From Coprinopsis marcescibilis (Eukaryota; Basidiomycota; Agaricomycetes; Agaricales; Psathyrellaceae): a stretch of DNA of 64,000 nucleotides. Below the pieces are notes generated by a model. The model was not told the DNA's origin and did not search any database. It worked only from the letters and a program-made list of their open reading frames with translations. The stretch lies in assembly GCA_004369085.1 (NCBI GenBank), contig ML210176.1, positions 1-64,000 of the forward strand, given 5' to 3'. The position numbers and the translations under genes are program-made. Of this stretch, positions 45,723-56,300 are shown piece by piece; position 1 is the stretch's first letter; every line of letters begins with the position of its first letter.

Positions 45723-47420
45723 CTAGTTGTTGTACCAGACAATAGTAAGGCAGTTAGGTCGACCGAGGTTATCGACCTGCCAAACGCGATCATCGCCATG
45801 TCCGCAAGGAAAAATCGCAGAGGGCCTTCCATACGGCTGTCGACGGTTGACGTTAGTATCAAAGTAGGAGCGCCCACCGCGATACTCGCTATCGGTAATG
45901 ACAGCCTCTAGCCACGCAGTAACGACAGGAACACCCAAGGAAATGGATCGAGCGGTTGTCGCAGCGGCACGATCCGCGATAAGCATTTGGGTGCGGTAAC
46001 TGACAACAGCGTGTAGGCCGTTGAAGACGTCCCACCAGGGGTCGAATGCGCGGTTGAAGTCTGCAGCTGAGAAGTCGACGGGGGTAGGGAGGACAGAGCA
46101 CGAATGTAGGATCCAGTAGCCCAAGAGTCCTCGAGCCCCGCCTCCGTATCCACTGCTTAAGGTAGAGGGGAAATCGGGGTCAATGTTGACTCTGTCGCAG
46201 CACCTTCCATCGGTCGTGAATAAATGGTAATTTCCGTGGGCCTCGGTGAGCGCAATATGTGCATTGTTGATGAAGCTGGTCTTGCTCGTGGTGTAAAGGA
46301 AAGGGTGACCCCAATACCACTGGTCGTTTGACCAGTCGACGAGGTTGTCGGTGAGGCTGTTCCAGAAACCCTGTGCACTTCTAACCCACTGCCGAATGTC
46401 ATTCCTAACGACGTATCGTGCGACGCGTATTCTGGGTTTGACTCCACGAGCCTCGAGCTCCTCTACAGGGGGTTGCGAACGGAAGTCGTCTGTGGGGAGA
46501 GGTCCGATTTCAGGTTCGAGTATTGGAGGAAGAGCTTCTGGGCTCCCATCGCCAATAGGCAGGTAACCAGTCACGCGGGGTGGGACTATGACTTTGGTGT
46601 TGTTTCCGTGCGTGACCCCTGAGAATCGATAGACGGGCTGCATGAAGGACTCGCCAGAGTCATAAAAGCAAACGTCAACTTCATCCACAAAGATGTTGCC
46701 AGTTTGTAGACCAACGGGCTCGAGTTGTTTCATGATCAATCCGGCAATGGTGTTGATTGGTTTCGGTTTAATAAGGTGGTCGGTGATCTTGGCAGAGTTC
46801 CATCGATGAGAAAGGGAGAGGAGCTGTTGTTTGGGGCCAATGCCGAAAGAGGCATGGCTTCCAGGACCACATACACGATAGAGCTGGCCTTTGAAGTCGA
46901 TGGTACGCTCAACGACGCCATGTGTGAGGTAGATATGAGGGGTCGAGATATTTGCGGCCACTTCATGGGGGTCTCGACTAGTAACCGTGTTGCCGTATAA
47001 TGTACTGCCGTTGACGAAGTTGAATTTGGTGTCGTCCGGAGGAAAAGCTTCAGGTCTGGACAAGAAGTCCTTGACGCGAGTGATGTCGATCCCTAACCCC
47101 GTTATGGGCTCGATAGAGTCATAACTGGGGAAGAAATGGGTTTCACCCCCGGCGGCTGCAGTAACCCAACCAACCAGTCGATCACCGTTGTAGGCGTAGA
47201 GATCAGGACCGACGGTCTCGTTGCGTTCGAATTTCACTCCAGGATTAGTTTCCTGGATGAGTTGGTTCAGGTAGTCGAGAGGGAAGAAGGTGGGGGCGCC
47301 GAGTTTGAACACTGGTAAAGCCTCTCCGACCTTTGGGATAATGGTCGGATCTAGCTTTACCCAGGACCACGCACCGCCCACAAGAGGTAAAATGGCAGCA
47401 ATGTATTTGGCAGGTCTCAT
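45723..47420 (-). CDS. Secreted DUF6345-like protein, copy 2
   Basis: One coding exon, 565 residues, clearly homologous over its full length to the protein at 40384. It shares EAHGNYHLF, GYGGGARG, HSCSVLPTPVDFSA, DPWWDVFNGLHAV, SYRTQMLIAD and PCGHGDDRVWQVDNLGRP. A signal peptide is present (MRPAKYIAAILPLVGGAWS). The ATG at 47420 is used because the codon two before it is TTG. A likely 5'-UTR intron (GTAAGTTAAA...TTCTCTAG) lies just upstream, as in the other copy. The two copies flank the receptor gene, so a segmental rather than simple tandem duplication is indicated. Activity is unknown. Confidence 0.65.
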   Translation of the reverse strand: MRPAKYIAAILPLVGGAWSWVKLDPTIIPKVGEALPVFKLGAPTFFPLDYLNQLIQETNPGVKFERNETVGPDLYAYNGDRLVGWVTAAAGGETHFFPSYDSIEPITGLGIDITRVKDFLSRPEAFPPDDTKFNFVNGSTLYGNTVTSRDPHEVAANISTPHIYLTHGVVERTIDFKGQLYRVCGPGSHASFGIGPKQQLLSLSHRWNSAKITDHLIKPKPINTIAGLIMKQLEPVGLQTGNIFVDEVDVCFYDSGESFMQPVYRFSGVTHGNNTKVIVPPRVTGYLPIGDGSPEALPPILEPEIGPLPTDDFRSQPPVEELEARGVKPRIRVARYVVRNDIRQWVRSAQGFWNSLTDNLVDWSNDQWYWGHPFLYTTSKTSFINNAHIALTEAHGNYHLFTTDGRCCDRVNIDPDFPSTLSSGYGGGARGLLGYWILHSCSVLPTPVDFSAADFNRAFDPWWDVFNGLHAVVSYRTQMLIADRAAATTARSISLGVPVVTAWLEAVITDSEYRGGRSYFDTNVNRRQPYGRPSAIFPCGHGDDRVWQVDNLGRPNCLTIVWYNN

Positions 47421-48704
47421 GGACAACAGGAATGCTAGAGAATCCCTCGTTTCAGCACCTCTTACACGACAGAGAGTGTATTTAACTTACAAATAAAGGA
47501 GTAGGGGATTTGGGCCGTCGGAGGAGGCCTTTCTAAAGCGTCGTCGTTAAATATCTGCATTAGCTGAGCTCCCACCAGTTCGGGTGGACAACGGCAGAAA
47601 CTTAATTTCTAGGACCAAGTTCCATGTCAGGGTCATATGTGCAGTCAGATACGGTAAGTGGCTACGCACGAAGGCAAAGTAGCATTGAGGCGGCTGATCG
47701 TTCGTGCTTTCCAGAAATAACCTCCAGGTAACATGAGCCACAGTGACAAAAGCGAATCCCTGCGGGCGTTGGATGTCCGCATTCCGTAGATTTACTCAGC
47801 CCCACCACATCCGAGTATAACGAAAGAGGCTTAGCCTAAATGAATGTTGCAGGATGCCTGAGCAATGTCGGTTATGGAGGATCTGGTCAAGGTGAGTCGC
47901 GTCGCGTCCCGCTGGATCAGATTGAACGCGGCGACAAAATTTATACGTTCCGAACCCGATTCAAGTCTTAATCAAGTACATACTTAAAGTATGTCAACTT
48001 CGAAGTATGTGGTCCAAAGGGACCTTGGAAATTTGAAACGGGTAAGTGTATCGTTTAATATATGAATCGGGCAAGATGTCCTTCCAGTGAACCTGTATTC
48101 TGAATCGTTGACGTCCCGCTGGCCCAAAAAGAGAACCAGACATGTGTTACGGAATTCTACCCCAATCGGCGCTTAACAGCCTTTCTGAAAATAGCTCGAG
48201 GAAGTTAAACCCATGACCTCACCAACTTCCATGATAGAACAGCTCAGCTCGTCCAGTGTCTACCGAGACAGTTCTGATCCATAACTCGTGTCATTGATGT
48301 CGCAGCTCAGATGGCCTTCGCCCACGATATTCGAGAATGTTTGGTGTTCAAAGTTCAGCCTCAGATGCGCAGCATGCGCGTTTGGGTTGATTGATCGCCC
48401 TTGGTTTGGCATTGTATGAAAGGATGCCTGGGTTGCAGATCTGCATTGTGGTGCTAATTTTGTAAGTTCTCGCCAAGTCCATCATTCTCCAGCCCATCAG
48501 TCCCACTGGAACGCAGAATACCTCTATTGTCGCAAACATTAAACCTGATCAAGACGCTGACGCTGAATATCAGCTTTACGTGGATCACAAACAGGCAACT
48601 CCGCTCTCCCTTCAAGTTTTATCATCTCTCCAGCTACTAAAAGATGAATAGGCATGTCTGATCTAACATATATGTTCAACAGTATATACATCTATGTTAA
48701 ACGT
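47421..48704. other. Intergenic, no gene supported
   Basis: Promoter side of the DUF6345-like gene and 3' flank of the proline iminopeptidase. Only short shadow frames are present. Confidence 0.4.
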
Positions 48705-50825
48705 TTAATCGATTTCCCGCTTAGAAATACTCAACAAGCGCTTTATCACATCCACAGCATCTTGACGTATTCCATCATGCACAAGCTGGTTGGTTATGTA
48801 CTGCTCGACGTTCCCAACCTTGGTAGCGGTATCCTGAGCGAGGTTAAAGTCCACGTAGATGTCGTTGAAGTACCTAGTTAAATCATCGTTAACGTCTTTG
48901 ATAGTATTACCGCGTGTTGACTTTAACACAAATGACTTACGTGACAGCCGAGACTTTGACTTCGTTCTTCGCCAACACGTCCAGATCATAAAGCGGCCCC
49001 CACGATGCGTCCTTTGCTAGGATTTCTGCAGCTCCTTTCCATGGTCGAAGGTTGGCATAGTCATCGAACATGTGAGGGAAGATCTACGCTCAGTCAGCCA
49101 TCGATATGAAAGGCAGGAGGTTTTACAATACCATTTCGCCAGTGAAGTATACGGGCTCTGTGTCCTCGAGGCTTTGCACTGCTTCCCAAGAGAATTGCGA
49201 GTATCTTTGTGTGACCCGCAACGCAGACCAGTTCGATGCCTGTCTATGGACGGTATCAGTTCTTGAGTAACCTGGCCTCGAATGGAGATGTGCTGACCCT
49301 TGGCAATATATAGCTTCGTGAAGGATGGCGTATAGAGCGTTCCCATCTAATGACTGCGCCTGCTCAATGCTCTGGAGAGTCTTATAGGATATTTTTTTAA
49401 AGAGTTCAAGGTCGTTAGAGGATCTGAGGACGAGCTCTGTCATATGCGGCGTCGAATTCGAATTTAGACTCAAAGATGGCTATTGAAAGAGTAGTGACTT
49501 ACGATGAACTGAGTCAATCCCGCCTGTTTCATACCAATTGTCAGAACGCAGCAAACACACTGGAAGGAAGATGGGAATCATTACCTTGCATCCCGAATTC
49601 CAGTCCAAGCTGTTGGAAACGCCGTGGTGTCAAATGGCCTCCGTTCGGAGTCTTGACCGTGTGACTGGCAAGGTGACCCATGATAAATCTGACCTTGTAA
49701 TGTCAGAACTTGAGTTTAAAGCCTTATGAGTGGCAGAAGATTTACTCGTTTGACATCAGCGGGATACTTCTCGTAGTAGATTTGATTTCTTTTTATCACT
49801 CTTGCTGGAATAGAGCCAGGATTAGTATCATGGAGGTGTCAGTCCAGTGCGTATGCAATTTGACTCTTGAATATAGTGTTCACTTACGTGCAAGCGCTTC
49901 ATATACTGGATCAGGACCGTTTCCGAGCGGAGCAAGTCCTCCAGTAAGAAATACCTCTTTCAACCCCTCTGGATAGAATGAAAGGTAGGTTAAGGAACAG
50001 AATCCGCCGAAGCTCTGCCCGATGATAGTCCATTTCTGGTCTGCACTCTCAGTCCTGTCGCCAAGTAGGATCTTTCTGATGAATTCGCAGTCCTTTACTA
50101 CAAGGAAATGATCAATAAACTTCCATACAACCTCGTATGGACAACCAACCGATGCTGTCTGCACGGAAATGCCTCAGATAAGCCGCGATTTCCTCATCAG
50201 TTTTGACATTCTCTGGCAGAGTTTCAGGACTAAGGGGTGTGCTCAGTCCTGTACCTCTCTGATCAAGCCAGAGGACCTTGAATAGGGTGTCAGGCTACCC
50301 GAGAACAAAGCAATTGGGCTGCATACTTGATATCCCTTCTTGTAGAGCTCCGCAGCGAACCCAGAGTTGCCGCGCAAACCCACTTCGAAGCCTGGTCCTC
50401 CTGACGACAGTTGAGCGCTCGTTTAAAGCAAAGGAGACCTCCTGTCTATGGACAGAGTGTGATATACCTTGCAGATAAACGACTGGTAATGGATATCCGA
50501 GCAATCAGTATGCCTTTGCAACCCCTATCCGTAAACTAACGAGCTCACCATACGGCAATTTCTCTTCATCCTTTGGCTTTGCCGCCTTATCCTTTGGCAC
50601 AGATCTTCGAGCAAATATTCGGATAGTAGACCCCTCAGGCTTTGAGTGGTCCAAAGGGACGTAGAAGAATCGTTCTTCTATCTTCAGTCCATCTATACTT
50701 CAATCAGCATGAGTTCTGCTAGGGTAATGCGCAAGAAAATCTCAATATTATGAGAGTGTACCTTTGACTGTATATGTTTCTAGATCTGAGATTAAATTAG
50801 CAGCTTGAGCTTGGATGTCAGACAT
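48705..50825 (-). CDS. Proline iminopeptidase (peptidase S33)
   Basis: Thirteen short exons join in frame from the ATG at 50825. The protein removes N-terminal proline from peptides with an alpha/beta-hydrolase fold. It contains VVYLQGGPGFEVGLRG (oxyanion region), VLWLDQRGTGLSTPL, IIGQSFGGFCSLTYLSFYP (nucleophile Ser in GQSFGG), YYEKYPADVKR, FIMGHLASHTVKTPNGG, HLTPRRFQQLGLEFGMQ, NALYAILHEAIYCQG, YFNDIYVDFNLA (acid side) and LVHDGIR (His). The order and motifs match fungal proline iminopeptidases closely. Two exons are very small: 50468..50482 (15 nt) and 49503..49523 (21 nt). No signal peptide is evident, so a cytosolic enzyme is expected. Confidence 0.85.
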
Positions 50826-50839
50826 CGTGAGCTTGAACT

Positions 50840-50925
50840 TCGATTGGCAGGGTTCGAACTTGCCACCGGCCGCGTTAAGAGTTCGCGCCAAGCTTTGATT
50901 TCGCCGCCACATGGTGGTGCCTTGA
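50840..50925 (-). other. tRNA-like (pol III B-box) relic
   Basis: On the minus strand AAGTTCGAACCCTGCC resembles a T-arm with B box, preceded by CTCTTAA, which would be a Lys anticodon loop. The A box is poor and the acceptor stem does not pair, so it is not a functional tRNA. A SINE or tRNA fragment is possible. Confidence 0.25.
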
Positions 50926-51370
50926 TTGTTCGGCCCTTTCCGAATACGTAGGTCGTCTTTCGATGAACAAGTTGAATTTTGAAGGAATCCCGAAACAAAC
51001 GATTAGTGCTCAAGTAGAACTACTCAAACTACTTATGTAGTCGGACACGCTGTAAGGATCCTCGCGACTCTGGACCATTGGCACGCCCTCGTTATGAGAG
51101 GGACTGTGTTGTCTTCTCAACAGTCACAGGCAGCGATTCGAGTGCAACATCAAGGAAGACCCCCTCATCCCACAATGTTTTCGCCGTTGATGTCAGAAAG
51201 GCATCTACTCCAATGAGGTACAATTAGAAGGAGCTAGGAGGTTGCACCGTACGCAGAAGACAAAGCAACATATAAATTAGTTCAGCAACATATAAAACCC
51301 AGATAGCATGATTGATAGAGTACTCATGACAATGCCAATTCTCATGCATGACATGACTGGCCAGCGAATG

Positions 51371-52347
51371 CTACCTTCCTCCTCTGATAATATCCGCACC
51401 AGTGTCGACGTCTTTCGGTGTCCGCACATCGTTATCATCCCCACCACAACCACAGTCGTACTCGTCGTCTAGATGTGCACAGTCAAACTCTTTCTTTCCT
51501 AAACGCTTGTTCACTTCGTTGTGAACAGCACAGAGCCTGTTTAACATAGCTGTCAGCCGTACGTCAGCGAAGAGTAGGCAAAGTGGACAAACCATAATGA
51601 TGCAGCGCGGCGGGAGGATGTCTGAGTGATAGGTTGGGTTGGATTGATATCAGACAAGGCAAGATGGCGCGGTGCTTACTTGTGGCGGATATTTCTTCAA
51701 GAGAAGCTGGAATTCTGCAGCGCATTCTCCGCAGGGATACAATCGTGATGTCAAGTAGAAGTAGGATTTCAGGGCGTCCCGCTCGTCCGGTGTGGGGTGC
51801 TAGGACTGCATCAGCTTCTGTATTGGTCGTGGCCAACGTATATAGTCACCTCAGGGTATCGCAGCGTCATTGTGTGCCTGTAAATCAAACGTCAGAACAG
51901 CTCTCGGGAACCACCGCGAGCAAATGAAGATGAATGCTGACATTAGTTTCCAAGTAGCCTGGCCAAGTGCAGCTCTGTCAATTTGCAAACGACATTAGCA
52001 AAATACCTTAATTAGAAGGCCGGTTCAAATGGCCAACAGGAAATCGCTCACTTTGCAGTTGCATTCCCCAGCTTGCCCATAATAACACCCCCATTGACAC
52101 CAGCGATCTGCTGCTTGGCCTTCAATGACTTCTCAACGCCTCCTTCTCCAAAAAGCTGGCCAGTCCATGGGTCGATATAGTTGCGGGAAGGAGGGTGGAG
52201 CATCGCCAGCATTGTGAATAGGAACTGGTCCAACAAATGGTTAGCCATTGTTTTTCACTGTCCTGGAGACGGGGCCCTTGGCGGTTCTATACTTACCATC
52301 ATCGCAATGATTGCGAACAGGGATTTCGCAAACCTCGAAAGCATCAT
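51371..52347 (-). CDS. Erv2-like FAD-linked sulfhydryl oxidase
   Basis: Seven exons give a protein of about 200 residues. The N-terminus (MMLSRFAKSLFAIIAMM then FLFTMLAML) is a signal anchor. The catalytic ERV domain has ATWKLMHTMTLRYPE, YFYLTSRLYPCGECAAEF (active-site CxxC), SLWLCAVHNEVNKRLGK and FDCAHLDDEYDCGCG, the FAD-binding HNxVN and the cysteine pair of fungal Erv2. The enzyme uses oxygen to make disulfide bonds, here in the endoplasmic reticulum as judged from the anchor. Its small exons (29-36 nt in the middle) were placed by family alignment. It lies between proline iminopeptidase and LSM4, and all three are read on the minus strand. Confidence 0.85.
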
Positions 52348-53555
52348 GGTGGACTCTCGAGGGTATGTGGAGAGATTATGTGGCGGAATGTGATGGTGGT
52401 TGAAGACAAAGCATGATGACTGCTGCTACACAAGTCCTGCCAGTGGCGGGCGCGGTGACCGCCGGTCATATCCCCCCGTCATCAACGGTGCCTAGCCCAC
52501 TACACTTAAGCGAGTTCTGGAACGTCGTACTAGACCATGACACAAATGGTTTGCTAGTACAATGTGATTTGAGGCACGAATCCAATCAACAGGTTTGTAT
52601 CGGATTCACAATGTTATCATTACAGTCAGGATAAATTCTCATCAGCGCAACACATTAGCATGCCGTCTCTCGTAGAACTCAATCTCAAGTCATCCTCAAT
52701 GAGACACAGAAAAACGAAACGTTGGGATGCAAAGGCTCCCCATGGGCAGCTTGGGCCTTCCGTACTCCAACTGGAACCTAATCTTGAAACAATCTCGCAC
52801 TCGGAAACCGCATGACCTCTCCAACCTGAAAATCCTTCGAACTGAATGTATTCGCGGAGTCCCGGGCATACACTCACGCGCTCATCGCGTAGTCATGGCT
52901 TCTATGCTCCAGCCGGAGCGGTAGGAACGAGGGCACTATGACAACAGGATTTCCCACTAAATATGAATCCTGAATCGTGAGTTCGAAAGTCATACGGAAG
53001 AAACGCTGCCTTGGTTCGGATGAAGGTGAGCAGATCCGGTCGAAGAATATGGCATTCGTCTCGTCTGGTTGTTCTTTATCGAGTTCTTGTGAGAATCCGT
53101 TTTCATGTGTCGGCCGTGAGCTTGGGCAAAATCAATTGGTTCAAGCAGTCGAGGTAGGCGAGCACACGAATAAGTTCGCGGATTGTTCTTCTGGTCCAGA
53201 ACTTTGCAGTCTAGAGGTGATTCGGTGCGTCGGAGGAAAATTGTCGGAGCTGGCCAAAGGACGAGAATGGGAGGGGAAGATTCAGCGAAGTCGGTATAAC
53301 AGCGCAAACCCACGCATTCCCTGAGAGGTTTTTTGGTTTATCCAATGCTATTCATTCGTATACAGCATTACCTTGTGACTGGTACTATATTGATACATAG
53401 ACACGTTCGATCGCGTCATGGATAGTAGCAATCGGAGGCCTTAATGTCAAGTGTTTGAGAAGAAAAATCCTATTGTGGCATTGAATCTCGAAGTTTCTGT
53501 GGAGGTAGTTCATGGCTTACTGATGGTAATCGTAGGAAAGGCTTGGTCTCCTTCA
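52348..53555. other. Intergenic, no gene supported
   Basis: About 1.2 kb between the Erv2-like gene start and the 3' end of LSM4. Frames at 52977-53324 on both strands mirror one another and look like chance. Confidence 0.4.
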
Positions 53556-54216
53556 TTACATTCCTCGTCCTCTGCCTCGAGGGACACCCCGACCCACCGG
53601 TCCACCTCTTCCTCCTCGTCCTCCTGCAATGAATGGTTAGACATAAGAAGCGTAGAGAGACTTTGGTGAGAAATACCTCGATTGGGCATACCACGGCCTA
53701 ATGAAGAGAAAATCAGTACAAATTGTCAGACATCCTAGTCAATAGAATGTTACTCACCTCCTCGTCCACCAGGAGCACCCCGAGCACCTCTATTCGCCTC
53801 TCTAGCTCGGCTTTGCTCCTCTTTCACACTGTCCAGAAGCTGGTCTGGTACGCGCAGATACTTGATCTAGTACAATTGGTACAAAATCAGAACAGATGCG
53901 ACGAACAACATACCGTGCTTCCACGAACATAACATTCCTTCAATTTCCAAAATCTGTCTCCTTCGGCACTAGTTTGATACACTTCTCTCAAGGTAATATT
54001 CATGAAATTGTCACAGTTTACGAGATGGCCGTTGAATGTCTCGCCATTCTTCAGTTCGACCAACTGTTCACAGAAAAAATACAATTAGTACAACAACCAA
54101 ACTCGGATGTTATGTAGCTCACCATAGGTTTATTTTGGGCCGCATTTAGTAGAGAAAGCGGTAACTACATTGTCCTCAGTAGTGAGCTTGTTGGAAGGCA
54201 AAAAGATACGTACCAT
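53556..54216 (-). CDS. LSM4: U6 snRNA-associated Sm-like protein LSm4
   Basis: [42 protein letters not shown] and [13 protein letters not shown] with IKYLRVPD form the complete Sm1 and Sm2 motifs of LSm4. An Arg/Gly-rich tail follows ([16 protein letters not shown] to RGRGRGM), about 130 residues in all. LSm4 is part of the LSm2-8 ring on U6 snRNA in the nucleus and of the LSm1-7 ring in cytoplasmic mRNA decay. The RG-rich tail is known to promote P-body assembly. Six exons are inferred. The first coding exon is only the ATG (54216..54214), followed at once by GTACGT. It is divergent from the xylanase gene (757 bp). Confidence 0.9.
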
Positions 54217-54910
54217 AGCTGAGAAACCAGAGCAAACGCCGTCACCGTCGCCGCTACGATGAACGATGCCAAGAACCAAGGCGTCGTGCGAAAGACAAAA
54301 CGCACGGACCAACCACCCGTCCGGCGCCGGCGGTACGAAATGGACCCAACTGTTCTTGTAACTCTTGTTTGGCAACCGTTTTGTCTTTCGCCCTCATGCT
54401 CCGGGTGTCTTCGAAGTGCTTAGGACAATCAAACGTCGACTTCTCTTCTCTTTATTTTGATCGACCGTTGCTCGGTCTTACTCGCCGTGACGCTCATGTG
54501 CCAGTGGTCTTCTTGGCGGGCGACCCCTTGCCCCGTCGAAGCATGGGGTAAATCATTAAATCAGTGGGGTAGATAAACTGAAAGTCGACTTTTTATGAAG
54601 GGGTGTTCGCCGAGACGAACACTGTATACGGCGTATCTTCTTCTTCGCGGAAACAGCTCCGCTTTGAGCATCGAATGACCCTCCATTCGCGGATGGGCTC
54701 CCAATGACCCCATGGGACCGAGAGGTCGCAGGAATACTGCTCGGGCACCCGCAGCTACTGCAATCTTCGAGTAAAGCTCGGAGAAAGAACCTGCATCCTA
54801 GTCTTGGACGACCACTCGGATAATTCGAATAGTCAGCAGGCCTCAATTCAACCGCGTTCACAATCAATGACGCCTTGGTTCTTTGAGAAATTTGGGGTCT
54901 CCTTCTAACA

Positions 54911-54917
54911 TATAAAA
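54911..54917 (+). promoter_or_regulatory. TATA box of the xylanase gene
   Basis: TATAAAA 56 bp before the ATG at 54973. Confidence 0.55.
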
Positions 54918-54972
54918 CGCAGTTTACTTGACGATTTTTCCTCAGCTCTTTGCCATCCTTCTGCAATTCACC

Positions 54973-56191
54973 ATGAAGCTTTCGCTTGAACTCGTCTTCA
55001 CCGCCATTTTGGCCGCCACCGCCGCCGAGGCTGCCCTTGACGCAAAGATCAAGGCCAAGGGCAAGGTTTACTACGGAAACATCATCGACCGAAACACCAT
55101 CAACGACGGCACCATCCAAAACATCCTTAACACTGAGTTTGGTGCCATCACTGCCGAGAACTCCTGGAAATGGGACTCCATCGAACGTACGTCTAAGTAC
55201 AAATATCTGGGAATTACCGCTCGCCTGACAGTATTTCATGCATAGCTTCCCGCGGAAACTTCCAATTCGGCAACGCCGACTCAATCGCTAACTGGGCCAC
55301 CAGCCGAGGCAAGCTTATTCGTGGACACACCCTCGGTAAGTAGGATACAGCACACACTCTGTGTCCTCACCCACTCAAGTCTCCTTTAGTGTGGCACTCC
55401 CAGCTTCCAGGATGGGTCAACAGTGTCAACGACCGCAATACTTTGACTCAAGTAATCACCAACCACATCAACCAAGTTGCTGGTCGATACCGTGGACGTG
55501 TCTACGCTTGGGTACGTTTTCGTAGACCGCAATTCACAATGTATGGCAACTCATAACGCGTATAGGACGTCGTCAACGAAGTGTTGGAGGACAACGGCAA
55601 CTGGCGTAACAGCGTCTTCTACCGAGTCCTTGGCGAGGAATTCGTTCACCTTGCTTTCCGCACTGCACGAACCGCAGATCCCGACGCCAAGCTCTACATC
55701 AACGATTACAACTTGGACTATGCTGGTCCCAAGATTGACAACACTGTACGTCCCTTACATCTGGTCTTGCCTTCACACCTCTCAATTGCGCCCCGCTTTA
55801 GCTCGCCCTCGTTCAACGTCTCCGTACCGCAGGTACCCCCATCGATGGTATCGGTACTCAGGCCCATCTCGTCGTTGGCCGTATTGCCGCCTTCGACTCC
55901 CAACTCCAGCGATTGGGTGCCACCGGATTGGATGTCGCCATCACCGAACTCGACATCCGTATCCCAAAGCCAGTCGACCAGGCCAAGCTCCAACAACAAC
56001 AGAGGGACTACAACACCGTTACCGCTTCCTGCGTCAACCTCCCTCAATGCGTTGGTATCACTATCTGGGGTGTTTCAGATAGGTACTCGTGGGTCGACAG
56101 CACCTTCCCCAGCGACGATGCTCCCTTGCTCTGGGATGACAGCAACAGGCGTAAGATCGCTTACGACGGTGTTGACCAGGCTCTTAACTAA
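54973..56191 (+). CDS. GH10 endo-1,4-beta-xylanase
   Basis: Exons 54973..55186, 55246..55335, 55390..55511, 55566..55745 and 55802..56191 give 331 residues. A signal peptide of about 20 (ending AATAAEA) leads into the GH10 barrel: [36 protein letters not shown] (acid/base Glu), [25 protein letters not shown] (nucleophile Glu), [12 protein letters not shown] and PLLWDDSNR. Both catalytic glutamates are present. The enzyme is secreted and cuts xylan in plant cell walls. No cellulose-binding module is attached, and length is normal for a single-domain GH10. Preferred codons are strongly C-ending, in line with high expression. Confidence 0.95.
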
Positions 56192-56300
56192 AAGAATCGA
56201 ATGGTTTACATTGACGCGACGTGTCATACCGCTGCTGCTTGACTGTACTATAGTGCATACCCGTTCCCGCAGTGAATCAAACATGCATTGTCCCGCTTCT

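Noticed and set aside
54556..55284. 242-codon minus-strand frame across the xylanase start
   Set aside because: It is antisense to exons 1-2 of the GH10 gene and reads through their introns. No family resemblance.
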